A DNA stretch of 64,000 nucleotides, from assembly GCF_040105385.1 (NCBI RefSeq), contig NZ_JBEDNQ010000008.1:299629-363628 (forward strand). Reading direction: 5' to 3'. The stretch is from Pseudonocardia nematodicida. Lineage in GTDB: Bacteria > Actinomycetota > Actinomycetes > Mycobacteriales > Pseudonocardiaceae. Below are positions 8,003-17,594 of the stretch, in pieces. Every line of letters begins with the position of its first letter. Within the stretch, counting starts at the first letter, position 1. The translations under genes and the position numbers were made by a program. The notes under the pieces are model-generated. The model saw only the letters and a program-made list of their open reading frames with translations. It did no database searches and was not told the origin of the DNA.

Positions 8003-11000
8003 TTGAAGAATTCATCACATGACGTCCATGAGCTGTCTGCGCACCAACGGGATATCTGGGTCGCTGCGGCGAGAGATCCGCATCACCCGCAGTTCACCGT
8101 GGTCGTCGCGGAACAGCTTGACGGTCCTGTCGACGTCGCCCAGCTGCTGCGTTGCGCACGCGAGCGGCTGCGCTACACCGACGCGCTGTGCCTGCAGGTC
8201 GGCGAGGGAGGCGGCGAGCCTGTGCAGTGGGTGGACCGGGATGCCGCGACCGTGCAGGTCCACTCATCGCCGGTCGACTCCGGCGAGCCGGGTGAGGACG
8301 CTGATCAGTGGGCAGCCGCCGCCGCAGAGCGAACGTTCGTGCTCGGCGACGGCCCCCTGGCCGAGGTGGTGGTGCTGACCGCCGGACCGGACCGGTGCAT
8401 CCTCGGGGTGGCCGCACACCACATCGTCGCTGACACCCGGGCCCTGGTTCTGTTTACGGACGCGGTACTGGCTGACTACGCGGGTCGTGGTCCGGAACGC
8501 GAGGGGCGGTCATACCTGGAGTCCGTCGCCGACGACGTGGCCTATCGCAGCTCGGAGGCCCACGGACGCGACCGCGCCGCTCTGGCCGGGGAACTCGCCG
8601 ATGCCGTCCCAGCGCTGTTCGCACGCGGCTCGAAGAGCCCCGGCGAGCGCTGCCGCTTCGTGCTGGACGCCATGTTGGTCAGCCGGATGTTGGCGCTCGG
8701 CGAGTCCCCGTTCTCGTTCGTCGCCGCTGGCGTCGCGGCTCATCTGTCGCGCGTGCACAACGTCGGCGAGGTAGTCCTGGGGGTTCCGCTGGCGAACCGA
8801 CCGGGCTGCGACAGCGCCACCGTCGGGCAGTTCGCCAATACGCTGCCGTTGCGAGTGTGGACCGACGGGGAACGGACTCTGCGCGCCTTGGCGTCGGAGA
8901 TCCGGGCGTCGACATCCTTCCTGCGGGAACACGGGCGGACCGCGCTCGGCGACCTGGTCCGCGAGCTGGGGCCGAGCGCCGGCCCGCGGATCCCATTCGA
9001 CGTGACGGTGTCGTCGATGCGTCACCCTAGTCCGGTCACGCTTCCAGATGTGCGTCGCCTGACGGCGCACCGTGCCTCGGCGCACCGCCAGGACGCACTT
9101 GCCATCCACATGCACGCGTTCGAGGGACGCGACGAGATCGAGGTGCATCTGCACTTCGGCGACGGCGTCGCGGACAGCGACCTGATCGCCGCGGCGATGA
9201 CCAGCCACCTGGAAACGCTGCTGCGCGCCGGCATCGAGCAGCCGCTGATGCCGATGGGTCGGCTCACGATGACCGATGCCGGGGAGCGGGAGCGTCTCAT
9301 CGGATTCGCCACCGGCCCGGACGTCGCGCATCCGGCAGAGCGAACCCTGACCGCCCTGATCGAGCAGTGCGTAGACGCCGCGCCGAGCGCGCGCGCCGTC
9401 GTCGGGACGGACCCGCTCACTCGGGTCGAGCTGGACGGGCGCGCGAATCAGGTCGCCCGTGGCCTGCGAGCCCGGGGGGTGCGCCGGGGCGACCGCGTGG
9501 CGGTGTTGCTCGAACGCGGCCCGGAACTGCTACCCGCCGTGTTCGGCGTACTCAAGGCGGGCGCGGCGTACGTGCCTGTGGACCCGGCACACCCGCCGGA
9601 GCGGATCCGGTTCGTGCTCTCCGACTGCGGCGCGCGCGTGGTGCTGACCGGCGCGGACACGTCCTACACGCCGGAGAACGCGGTGCCGGTGGCGGACCTG
9701 CTGCACGGCTCGCGTGAACGGTTGGGCCCACTGGCCGGAGCCGCTGACCTGGCCTACGTCATCTACACCTCCGGCACGACCGGTCGCCCGAAAGGCGCGA
9801 TGATCGAGCACCGTTCGGTCGTCAACCGGCTCGGCTGGATGCAGCGCGACTACCCGATCGACTCCGACGACGTGCTGCTGCAGAAGACGCCGATCTCCTT
9901 CGATGTGTCCGTGTGGGAGTTGTTCTGGTGGGCGGTAGACGGCGCGGCCGTGTCGGTGCCACCGGCCGGAACGCAGCGGGACCCCCACCTGCTCCTGGAC
10001 GCCGTCGAGCGGGCAGGATGCACGGTCCTGCACTTCGTGCCATCGATGCTCGAGCCGTTCCTCAGCGCCGTGGAGACTTGTCCGGACGGACGGACGCGGG
10101 TCGCGTCGCTACGCACAGTATTCTGCAGTGGTGAGGCCCTGCCGCCCGCCCGGGTCGAGCAGTGCGCCCGCGTGCTCGGCCCACACGTGCAGGTGGTGAA
10201 CCTCTACGGGCCGACCGAGGCGTGCGTCGACGTCTCACACCACGACTGCACCACCGTGCCCGGCAGTACGCCGCAGCAGGTACCGATCGGCCGGCCGGTC
10301 GACAACACGTCACTCTTCGTGCTGGACCCGTACGGCAACCTGCAGCCCGCGGGCGTGCCGGGCGAACTGTGTATCGCCGGGCGCCAGCTGGCCCGCGGCT
10401 ACCTCGACCGGCCGGAGCTGACCGAGGAGAAGTTCGTCGGCTGCACGTTCGCCCCGGGCGGGCGCATCTACCGCACCGGCGATCTCGCCCGCTGGACAGG
10501 CGATGGCGAACTACTGTTCCTGGGCCGCCTCGACGACCAGGTCAAGATCCGCGGGAATCGCGTCGAACTCGGCGAAGTCGGGGACGCGGTGCGTCACCTG
10601 CCCGACGTCCGCGACGCAGTCGTCGTCGATCGGACCACCGCCGAGCGCGGGACCCACCTGGTGGCCTACGTCATCCCACAGGCCGAGCCGGACCCGGCCC
10701 GCTACCGCGCCGGGCTGGCAGCGCGGCTACCCGACTACATGATCCCGTCGCAGTTCGTCCCGGTCGAGCAGATCCCGCTCACCGTCAACGGCAAGACAGA
10801 CCGGCGTGCACTGCCGTCCCCGGAGACAGCGACGGTATCCGCCGGCGCTGCCGCGCCCTCCGGCCCCGTGGAGACTGCGCTCGCCGACGCCTGGGCCCGG
10901 GTGCTGGGCACCGGACCGGTCGGCGCGCACGACGACTTCTTCTTGCTCGGCGGCGACTCCCTGCTGATGCTCCGCGTGCGAGCGGAGGCGGCTGCGGCTG

Positions 11001-14000
11001 GCGTGCACTTCTCGCTCACCGACCTGCTGCGGCAGCCGACCGTGGCCGCGCTTGCCGCCATCGCGCGTCCCGAGAGCACCGACGGCGCGCCGGTCCAGCC
11101 GTTCGAGCTGGTATCGCGCGTCGACCGGGCACGGCTGTCCGGCGTCGAGGACGCCTTCCCAGCGCCGCGGCTGGCGCTCGGCATGCTCTTTCACAGCGAC
11201 CGCAGTGCCGAGACCGAGCACTACCGCGACGTGTTCCGTTACAGCCTGCGTATGCCGTGGGCAGAGCGGGAGTTCCGGCTCGCGGTCGACGCACTGGTCC
11301 GCAGGCACCCTGGTATGCGTGCCTCGTTCGACCTGGCAAGCTTCTCGGAACCACTGCAGCTGATACATCCAAGCGTCCCGCCGGTGGTGGACGTGACGGA
11401 CCTGCGTGGCCACCCGGACGCAGATGCCGAGGCCGAGATCAACCGGCACGTCGCCGAGCGCCGCAATTACCGATACGCCGTCGATCAGCCGCCGCTCTAC
11501 CACCTACGCGTATTCGTGCGGGACGGGGCCGTCGAGCTGGTGGTCAGCTTCCATCACGCCGTGTTCGACGGCGGCAGCGTCGCCAATCTCGTGGCAGAGC
11601 TGTTCCTCGATTACCGGCACGCACTCGGCGAACCGGTGGCACCGGTCACGACGAGTGAGCTGCCCTCGCCCGCAGAGCACGTGCGGGCCGAGCGGGCAGC
11701 GTCGGGCTCCGAAGCGGACCGCCAGTACTGGGCCGGTGTGCTGGACGGCGCACCGCGCACTCGCGTCGAGGCGCTCGCGCTGGCGTTCCCGCCCTCCACC
11801 CGGACCCACTTCTCCCGGACGGTCGAGCTGGACGAAGCGCTGGCGGACGCGATTCGTGCGCTCGCCGCGGAACACGGTGTTCCGGTGAAGTCCGTGCTGC
11901 TCGGGGCGCACGCGCTCGTCCTCGGGCTGCTCACCGGCCAGAAGGAAGTGGTGACCGGGCTGGTCACACACTGCCGGCCGGAGCGCAGACACGCCGACCG
12001 GATGATCGGGCTGTTCCTGAACACGGTGCCGGTACGCCTACCGGTCGACGGGACTGCACTGGAGACCGTCGTCGCGGCGCTGCAACAGGAGCGCGAGGGG
12101 CACCCGCATCGGCGCTACCCACTCAGCGCCGTCCAGAGTGACCACGGCGCGACACGAGTGTTCGACACGGCTTTCAACTACGTACACTTCCACGTGCTGC
12201 AATCGTTGCACAACGGCGACCGGGTGCGGCTGGAGCGGTTCCGGACCTGGGAGCGCACCGAGTTCGCGCTGCTGGTAAACGCGTTCACTGATCCCGGGCA
12301 CGGCGGCATATCGCTGCGGCTGGACTACGACGGCGACCTGTTCGCCACGGAACAGGCCGAGCTGGTGGAGATCACGTGGCGCAGCGTGCTGCGTTCGCTC
12401 ACCGCCCGCCCGCACCGCTCGGCCGAGGGCGCCGAGGTCGCACCGGCGCCGCGCACCGCTCCCGCAGCGTACCCGGCGGAGACCGTCGTGCGGGGGCTCG
12501 AGGACCAGGTTCAGGCCGCACCGGACACGCCCGCCATCGTCGACGGCGAACGCACCTGGAGCTACGCCAGGCTCGACCGTGCGGCCCGTGCTGTCGCCCG
12601 CGGGCTCATCGCGGCCGGGGTGCGCCCCGGGGCCGCAGTCGGGGTGACCGTCGGGCGGTCGCCGGAGCTGGTCGCGGTGGTCGTCGGCACGGCGTTGGCC
12701 GGCGCCGCGTGCCTGCCGCTGGACCCCTCCTACCCGCAGGCCCGGATCGCGATCATGCTCGATCGCGCGCGCCCGGACGCGATCGTCGTGTCGGACGCAG
12801 AGGCGCCGGCCGGGACCGACTGCCCGACGCTGCACCTCGCCGACCTGCTGTCCACTCCGGACGTCCCGGGCACCGTGCTGCCCGGACCGTCCGCCCAGGA
12901 TCCGGCGTACGTCTTGTTCACCTCAGGTTCGACCGGGGAGCCGAAGGGTGTCGTCATGCCGCACCGCGCCCTGGCCAACCTGGTGTGCTGGCAGAACTCA
13001 CGTGACAGCGGTGCCGTCGGCGGCCGGACACTGCAGTTCGCACCGATGAGTTTCGACGTCTCGTTCCAGGAGGTCTGGTCGACGCTCTGTGGCGGCGGAA
13101 CGCTCGTGCTGATCGACGACGGGTTACGTCGCGATCCCGGAGGCCTCCTGCGACTGCTGGACGCAGCCCGGGTGGAGCGGGTGTTCCTGCCCTACGTTGC
13201 GCTGGAGCAACTCGCCGACGCGGCGGCCCTGCTCGAGATCGTCCCGTCCGCGCTTCGGGTGGTGGTGTCCTCCGGCGAGCAGCTGCGCATCTCGGGATCG
13301 GTGCGGGCGCTGTGCGCGGCCCTGCCCTCGCTGGTGCTGGAGAACCAGTATGGCCCGACCGAGACGCATGTCGTGTGCGCGCACCCTCTGTCGGGCGACC
13401 CTGACGACATCCCTGCGCTGCCGCCGATCGGGCACCCGGTGGACGGCACGGAGGTTCGCGTGCTGGATCGGCACGGACGGTCCGCGCCGGCCGGCACTCG
13501 GGGCGAGATCCATGTCGGAGGAATCTGCCTGGCCGACGGCTACGTCGGGCGGCCCGACCTGACCTCGGAACGCTTCATCGCCCACCCCACCCGTCCCGAC
13601 GAGCGGCTCTACCGCACAGGGGATGCCGGGCTCGCGCTCGCTGATGGGACGGTCATCTACCTCGGACGGCTCGACGACCAGGTCAAGGTTCGCGGGTACC
13701 GGGTCGAGCCTGCCGAAGTCGAGCTGGCGTTGCGCCGGGTGGCCGGCCGGATCGCGCGCGATGTCGCCGTCGTGGCCGTCTCCGGCGACGGCGCCGACGC
13801 TCGTCTGGTGGCATTCCTGGTGGCAGCCCCGGGCGGGCCCACCGAGGGAACCGAGGCGCTGGACGGAATTCGGCGTGGGCTACGCGCCGAGCTACCGGAG
13901 CACCTGGTGCCCGCCCACCTGCAGTGGATCGAGGCGATACCAGCTACCTCGAGCGGTAAGCGTGACGACGCGGCGCTACGCGCGCTCCCGCTCGCCGGGC

Positions 14001-15121
14001 CGGCCGACCGGGCCCCGGTCGCGCCGCGCGACGAGACGGAGCGGGTGCTGGTCGCGATGGCGGGCGAGCTACTGCATCGCGACGACCTGGGGGTGGATGA
14101 CGATCTGTTCGCAGCCGGAGCCACTTCCCTGACCGCCATGCGTCTGGTGGTCCTGATCGAGCAGCGCTTCGGCGTCGCGGTCCCGCTCGCGACGTTCGCC
14201 GCCGCCCCGACCATCGCCGATGTCGCCACGGTGCTGCGCGACGGCCTGGCCGAGGCGGAGTACGACCCGCTGGTGCCGCTTCGTATAGGCGGGGACGGAC
14301 CGCCGCTGTTCCTGGTGCACCCGATGGGCGGCAACGTGCTCTGCTACTTGCCTCTGGTCCGGCATCTGCCACCAGGTTTCCCGGTGTACGGCCTGCAGGC
14401 GGCCGGGACCGAACCGGGAAGCGAGCCTGCCGACTCGGTGGAGCGGATCGCCGCGGCCTACATCGCGGCCCTCCGACGGGTCCGGACGCGGGGCCCTTAC
14501 CGGCTGGCCGGCTGGTCGTTCGGCGGCTTCGTCGCGTTCGAGATGGCGCGAGTGCTGCGCGCCGACGGCGAGGACGTGAGCGAACTGGTTCTGATCGACT
14601 CGATCGCGCCGGACCGGCACGGGCAGCGCACGGCAGCCGACCCTGACGCGCTGATGCGCTGGTTCTTCTGGGAGCTGCTGTGGCTGCGCCACGGCAGCGA
14701 CGCGACCGTCACCGACTTTCCGGTGGACATGGACGAGCACGGGTTGTTCGAGCATCTGGCCGCTCTGGCGGTGGACGCCGGAGTGCTCCCGCCGGGCAGT
14801 ACGGGAGTGCTGATCCGGCGACTGTTCGCGGTGTTTCGAGCGCACTGGACCGCGCTGGACTCCTATCGCCCCCCGGCCACCGACCAAGATCTCACGCTGT
14901 TGCATGCGACCGGGCCGCTGCCGCCCGTGCTGGAGCCGCTGCATGCGTCGCTGGAGACCCAGCACACCGACCCCACCAACGGATGGAACGAGTGGACCTG
15001 TGGCCGGCTCGACGTCGTCGACGTCGACGGAGACCACCTCGACCTGATGGAGGAACCTCACGTGCGTCATGTCGCCGACGTTCTCGCCCGCTTGTTGAGC
15101 CCGGCGGAGGCGAGTCGATGA
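8003..15121 (+). CDS. bimodular nonribosomal peptide synthetase C-A-T-C-A-T-TE
   Basis: A 2372-residue synthetase predicted to join an acyl group, a serine and a proline-like residue. Domains: C1 about 8-430 (motif HHIVADT at 139-145, a departure from HHxxxDG); A1 about 448-940 with specificity residues D-V-W-H-F-S-L-V-D-K, identical to the EntF serine code, Lys931 included; T1 with carrier Ser986 (LGGDS); C2 about 1040-1465 with intact HHAVFDG (1184-1190); A2 about 1495-1990 with D-V-Q-F-V-S-Q-V-V-K, close to the proline code D-V-Q-F-I-A-H-V-V-K; T2 with Ser2042; TE about 2090-2372 with GWSFGG (Ser2172) and His2345. C1 at the very N-terminus suggests acyl loading. No epimerase and no MbtH gene are present nearby. 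TTG 8003 is chosen for the GGGGAG site six bases before it. The stop overlaps the next ATG. Confidence 0.93.
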   Translation: MKNSSHDVHELSAHQRDIWVAAARDPHHPQFTVVVAEQLDGPVDVAQLLRCARERLRYTDALCLQVGEGGGEPVQWVDRDAATVQVHSSPVDSGEPGEDADQWAAAAAERTFVLGDGPLAEVVVLTAGPDRCILGVAAHHIVADTRALVLFTDAVLADYAGRGPEREGRSYLESVADDVAYRSSEAHGRDRAALAGELADAVPALFARGSKSPGERCRFVLDAMLVSRMLALGESPFSFVAAGVAAHLSRVHNVGEVVLGVPLANRPGCDSATVGQFANTLPLRVWTDGERTLRALASEIRASTSFLREHGRTALGDLVRELGPSAGPRIPFDVTVSSMRHPSPVTLPDVRRLTAHRASAHRQDALAIHMHAFEGRDEIEVHLHFGDGVADSDLIAAAMTSHLETLLRAGIEQPLMPMGRLTMTDAGERERLIGFATGPDVAHPAERTLTALIEQCVDAAPSARAVVGTDPLTRVELDGRANQVARGLRARGVRRGDRVAVLLERGPELLPAVFGVLKAGAAYVPVDPAHPPERIRFVLSDCGARVVLTGADTSYTPENAVPVADLLHGSRERLGPLAGAADLAYVIYTSGTTGRPKGAMIEHRSVVNRLGWMQRDYPIDSDDVLLQKTPISFDVSVWELFWWAVDGAAVSVPPAGTQRDPHLLLDAVERAGCTVLHFVPSMLEPFLSAVETCPDGRTRVASLRTVFCSGEALPPARVEQCARVLGPHVQVVNLYGPTEACVDVSHHDCTTVPGSTPQQVPIGRPVDNTSLFVLDPYGNLQPAGVPGELCIAGRQLARGYLDRPELTEEKFVGCTFAPGGRIYRTGDLARWTGDGELLFLGRLDDQVKIRGNRVELGEVGDAVRHLPDVRDAVVVDRTTAERGTHLVAYVIPQAEPDPARYRAGLAARLPDYMIPSQFVPVEQIPLTVNGKTDRRALPSPETATVSAGAAAPSGPVETALADAWARVLGTGPVGAHDDFFLLGGDSLLMLRVRAEAAAAGVHFSLTDLLRQPTVAALAAIARPESTDGAPVQPFELVSRVDRARLSGVEDAFPAPRLALGMLFHSDRSAETEHYRDVFRYSLRMPWAEREFRLAVDALVRRHPGMRASFDLASFSEPLQLIHPSVPPVVDVTDLRGHPDADAEAEINRHVAERRNYRYAVDQPPLYHLRVFVRDGAVELVVSFHHAVFDGGSVANLVAELFLDYRHALGEPVAPVTTSELPSPAEHVRAERAASGSEADRQYWAGVLDGAPRTRVEALALAFPPSTRTHFSRTVELDEALADAIRALAAEHGVPVKSVLLGAHALVLGLLTGQKEVVTGLVTHCRPERRHADRMIGLFLNTVPVRLPVDGTALETVVAALQQEREGHPHRRYPLSAVQSDHGATRVFDTAFNYVHFHVLQSLHNGDRVRLERFRTWERTEFALLVNAFTDPGHGGISLRLDYDGDLFATEQAELVEITWRSVLRSLTARPHRSAEGAEVAPAPRTAPAAYPAETVVRGLEDQVQAAPDTPAIVDGERTWSYARLDRAARAVARGLIAAGVRPGAAVGVTVGRSPELVAVVVGTALAGAACLPLDPSYPQARIAIMLDRARPDAIVVSDAEAPAGTDCPTLHLADLLSTPDVPGTVLPGPSAQDPAYVLFTSGSTGEPKGVVMPHRALANLVCWQNSRDSGAVGGRTLQFAPMSFDVSFQEVWSTLCGGGTLVLIDDGLRRDPGGLLRLLDAARVERVFLPYVALEQLADAAALLEIVPSALRVVVSSGEQLRISGSVRALCAALPSLVLENQYGPTETHVVCAHPLSGDPDDIPALPPIGHPVDGTEVRVLDRHGRSAPAGTRGEIHVGGICLADGYVGRPDLTSERFIAHPTRPDERLYRTGDAGLALADGTVIYLGRLDDQVKVRGYRVEPAEVELALRRVAGRIARDVAVVAVSGDGADARLVAFLVAAPGGPTEGTEALDGIRRGLRAELPEHLVPAHLQWIEAIPATSSGKRDDAALRALPLAGPADRAPVAPRDETERVLVAMAGELLHRDDLGVDDDLFAAGATSLTAMRLVVLIEQRFGVAVPLATFAAAPTIADVATVLRDGLAEAEYDPLVPLRIGGDGPPLFLVHPMGGNVLCYLPLVRHLPPGFPVYGLQAAGTEPGSEPADSVERIAAAYIAALRRVRTRGPYRLAGWSFGGFVAFEMARVLRADGEDVSELVLIDSIAPDRHGQRTAADPDALMRWFFWELLWLRHGSDATVTDFPVDMDEHGLFEHLAALAVDAGVLPPGSTGVLIRRLFAVFRAHWTALDSYRPPATDQDLTLLHATGPLPPVLEPLHASLETQHTDPTNGWNEWTCGRLDVVDVDGDHLDLMEEPHVRHVADVLARLLSPAEASR

Positions 15122-16290
15122 GCCGGCCGTCCGTTGCCGTCATCGGCGCCGGCATCGGTGGCCTCACGGCCGCCATCGCTCTGCGACGGGTGGGCATCGA
15201 CGTGCATGTCTACGAGCGTGCGACGGAGTTGCGCCCCGCTGGAACCGGACTGTCCCTGATGAGTAACGCGATCTCTGCCATGGACGAGCTCGGCATCGAC
15301 CTCGGCCTCGCGAAGCGAGGTGCGGTCGTGCGGCAGTTCGACATCCGCAGTCGACGCGGCCGGCTGATCCGGCGAATGCCGTTCACCGAGATCTGCGACG
15401 ATCTGGGCGCGCCGAGCGTGTGCATCAGCCGGTCGGACCTGCAGGCCGCGATGCTGGACGAGCTGGGCGACCCGCCGCTGACCACCGGGGCGGCCGCGAC
15501 CGGGTTCGAGCACGAGCCGGACGGCCGGGTCCGGGTCGACTTCGCCGATGGTCGCAGCGCACGTGCCGACGTGCTGATCGGTGCCGACGGCTTCGGATCC
15601 CGCGTCCGGAACCAGCTGGCCGGGCCGGAACCGTCCCGGGACAGCGGCTACGTGTGCTGGCTCGCCGTCGTCCCGTGTGACCATCCACGTCTGACGCCCG
15701 GCTACATCGGACACTACTGGGGCGCCGGCCAGAGATTCGGTCTGATCGACATCGGACACGGACGAGCCTACTGGTGGGGGACCAGAAACATGCCGGAGTC
15801 CGCGTCGCGGAACTGGACCGGCGGCAAGGCGGGCGTGCAACGAGCGTTCGCCGGGTGGGCGTCCGAGATCACCGAGATCATCGCCGGGACTCCGGAATCG
15901 TCGATCGTTGCCGTGCCCAGCCGCGACCGCAAGTTCCTGGAGCGCTGGTCCTCGGGCCGGGTGACATTGCTGGGCGATGCGGCGCATCCGATGCTGACCA
16001 GCCTCGGTCAGGGCGCCGGGATGGCGGTCGAGGACGCCGTCGTCCTAGCGCACAGTCTGTCTCGCGCCCCGGACGTGCCTGCAGGCCTGCGCGCCTACGA
16101 GGACGCACGCCGCGACCGCACTCGCGCGATGGTTGCCAACTCGCGGTCGATCAGCGACATGGAGCAGATCGAGCAGCCGATGCGCCGTGTGCTTCGGGAC
16201 TGGTACATGCGTACTGTCCCGCGCCGGGTGCTCGCCGAGCGGGCCCGCGCGGCACTCGCGTTCCCGGGGTTGGCGGGGGTGCGGGGATGA
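15118..16290 (+). CDS. FAD-dependent monooxygenase (class A flavoprotein)
   Basis: A 390-residue PHBH-fold flavoenzyme. It has the dinucleotide-binding GAGIGG (10-15), the NADPH/FAD-linked DG motif (GADGFGSRVR, about 160-170) and the GD motif (GDAAHPMLTSLGQGAGMAVEDA region, about 285-305). Cytoplasmic, no membrane anchor. Coupled to the NRPS by ATGA overlap and to the acyltransferase by another. In brabantamide-, legonmycin- and pyrrolizixenamide-type pathways a neighbouring enzyme of this class remodels the bicyclic Ser/Thr-Pro product by a Baeyer-Villiger-like oxidation; the same reaction is my proposal here, based on neighbourhood. Plain hydroxylation or epoxidation is the alternative. Confidence 0.88.
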   Translation: MSRPSVAVIGAGIGGLTAAIALRRVGIDVHVYERATELRPAGTGLSLMSNAISAMDELGIDLGLAKRGAVVRQFDIRSRRGRLIRRMPFTEICDDLGAPSVCISRSDLQAAMLDELGDPPLTTGAAATGFEHEPDGRVRVDFADGRSARADVLIGADGFGSRVRNQLAGPEPSRDSGYVCWLAVVPCDHPRLTPGYIGHYWGAGQRFGLIDIGHGRAYWWGTRNMPESASRNWTGGKAGVQRAFAGWASEITEIIAGTPESSIVAVPSRDRKFLERWSSGRVTLLGDAAHPMLTSLGQGAGMAVEDAVVLAHSLSRAPDVPAGLRAYEDARRDRTRAMVANSRSISDMEQIEQPMRRVLRDWYMRTVPRRVLAERARAALAFPGLAGVRG

Positions 16291-17594
16291 CCACTCGTGC
16301 ACTGAGCCCTCTGGAACGCTGGTACGACGTCGCCGACCGAATCAGCCCGCTGAACGTCACGGGCCGGCTGACGGTGCACGGTCGGGTCGATGTCGCAGCG
16401 CTACGTCGTGGACTGAACGCGATGCAGTGCATCCATCCACTGGCGCGGGTCGCGGTCGCCGGGGACGGTCCCGGGCGGCGGTTCGTATCCACCGCCACGC
16501 CCATCCCGTTGCGGGTGGTCACTGCGGCAGACCCGGACGAGATCGTTGCCCGGGAGCTGACCGAGCGAGTCGACGCCGGGACGGGGCCGCTCCTGCGCGC
16601 CACAGCCGTTCCGGCGGCCGACGGCACGACCACCGACCTGGTCCTGTCCGTCTCGCACCGCGTCGCGGACGGGACGACGCTGCTGTCGCTGCTGCACGAC
16701 TGGGTCGAGTGCGCGGCCGGGATCGCGCCCCCGCCGCGGGCGGGCTTGCCGCCGACCGAGGAGCTGTTCCCGACGCTCACGCAGGGCCTGGCCGGCGAGG
16801 CCGCGGCCGACCGCAAGGCCCGTGACGATCGCGCGGACCTGGCGCGGTACCGGCCGGGCCGGGTTGTCGCGGACCGGGTCGTATCGCACTCCGATCGGAG
16901 GACCGGGCTGGTCCGCCGGGAGATCACGGGAACGCAACTGGCCACGCTGGTCGCCGCGTGCCGGGCGGTAGGCGTCAGCGTGCACGGTCTGCTCGGAGCC
17001 GTCCTGGCCCGGGTCGTCGGCCGGGAGTCAGCGGCCGGTTGGGTGACGCTCGGCTCGCCGATCGACTTCCGTGCTGAGCTGGACCCGCCGGTGGACCGCC
17101 ACGAGATGGGCAGCTTCGTCGCCACGCTGCCGACACTCGTCGACACCACGCAGGACCCCTGGGCCGCCGCCGCGGCTGTCAGCACCGACCTGACCGCGCG
17201 CCGAGGGCGCGGCGAGCACTTCTCGATGATCACGGCGCTGGGTCGCGCAGCGCCCGCGACGCCGGAGGAAGCCGGACCGTTCCTGGACGATCTGGACCGG
17301 AACGGACCGATCAACCTGTGTCTGACCAACCTCGGTGTGTGCGGCGTGCCGGACCGGATCGGTCCCTGGCCGGTCACCGGTGCGCAGTTCGCGGCCGGGA
17401 TCTCGGTCGTAGGGCTGCTGGTTGCCGCCGTCACGACGCACGGCGGAGTGCTGTCGGTGAATCTCACGTACGTGCTCGGCGCAGTCGGGACTGCCCGAGT
17501 CACCCGACTCGCCGACGAGTGGCTTGCCGAGGTCGCCCTCCTGGTGGCCGGCGTCGTCAGGACTGACGGTGAGCCGTCGGGAGCGGCCCGGTGA
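16287..17594 (+). CDS. stand-alone condensation-fold acyltransferase (PapA5-like)
   Basis: A 435-residue protein of the C-domain/PapA superfamily. The opening LSPLERWYDVADRISPLNV is typical of PapA5-type acyltransferases, and the active-site motif is S123-H124-RVA-D128-G129, keeping the catalytic His and the structural Asp. It should move an acyl group from a carrier or CoA onto a hydroxyl or amine. In this operon it could acylate the NRPS product, or supply the N-acyl cap instead of C1. I start at ATG 16287, which overlaps the monooxygenase stop; its own stop overlaps the SDR GTG. Not usual in known bicyclic Ser-Pro clusters. Confidence 0.8.
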   Translation: MTTRALSPLERWYDVADRISPLNVTGRLTVHGRVDVAALRRGLNAMQCIHPLARVAVAGDGPGRRFVSTATPIPLRVVTAADPDEIVARELTERVDAGTGPLLRATAVPAADGTTTDLVLSVSHRVADGTTLLSLLHDWVECAAGIAPPPRAGLPPTEELFPTLTQGLAGEAAADRKARDDRADLARYRPGRVVADRVVSHSDRRTGLVRREITGTQLATLVAACRAVGVSVHGLLGAVLARVVGRESAAGWVTLGSPIDFRAELDPPVDRHEMGSFVATLPTLVDTTQDPWAAAAAVSTDLTARRGRGEHFSMITALGRAAPATPEEAGPFLDDLDRNGPINLCLTNLGVCGVPDRIGPWPVTGAQFAAGISVVGLLVAAVTTHGGVLSVNLTYVLGAVGTARVTRLADEWLAEVALLVAGVVRTDGEPSGAAR

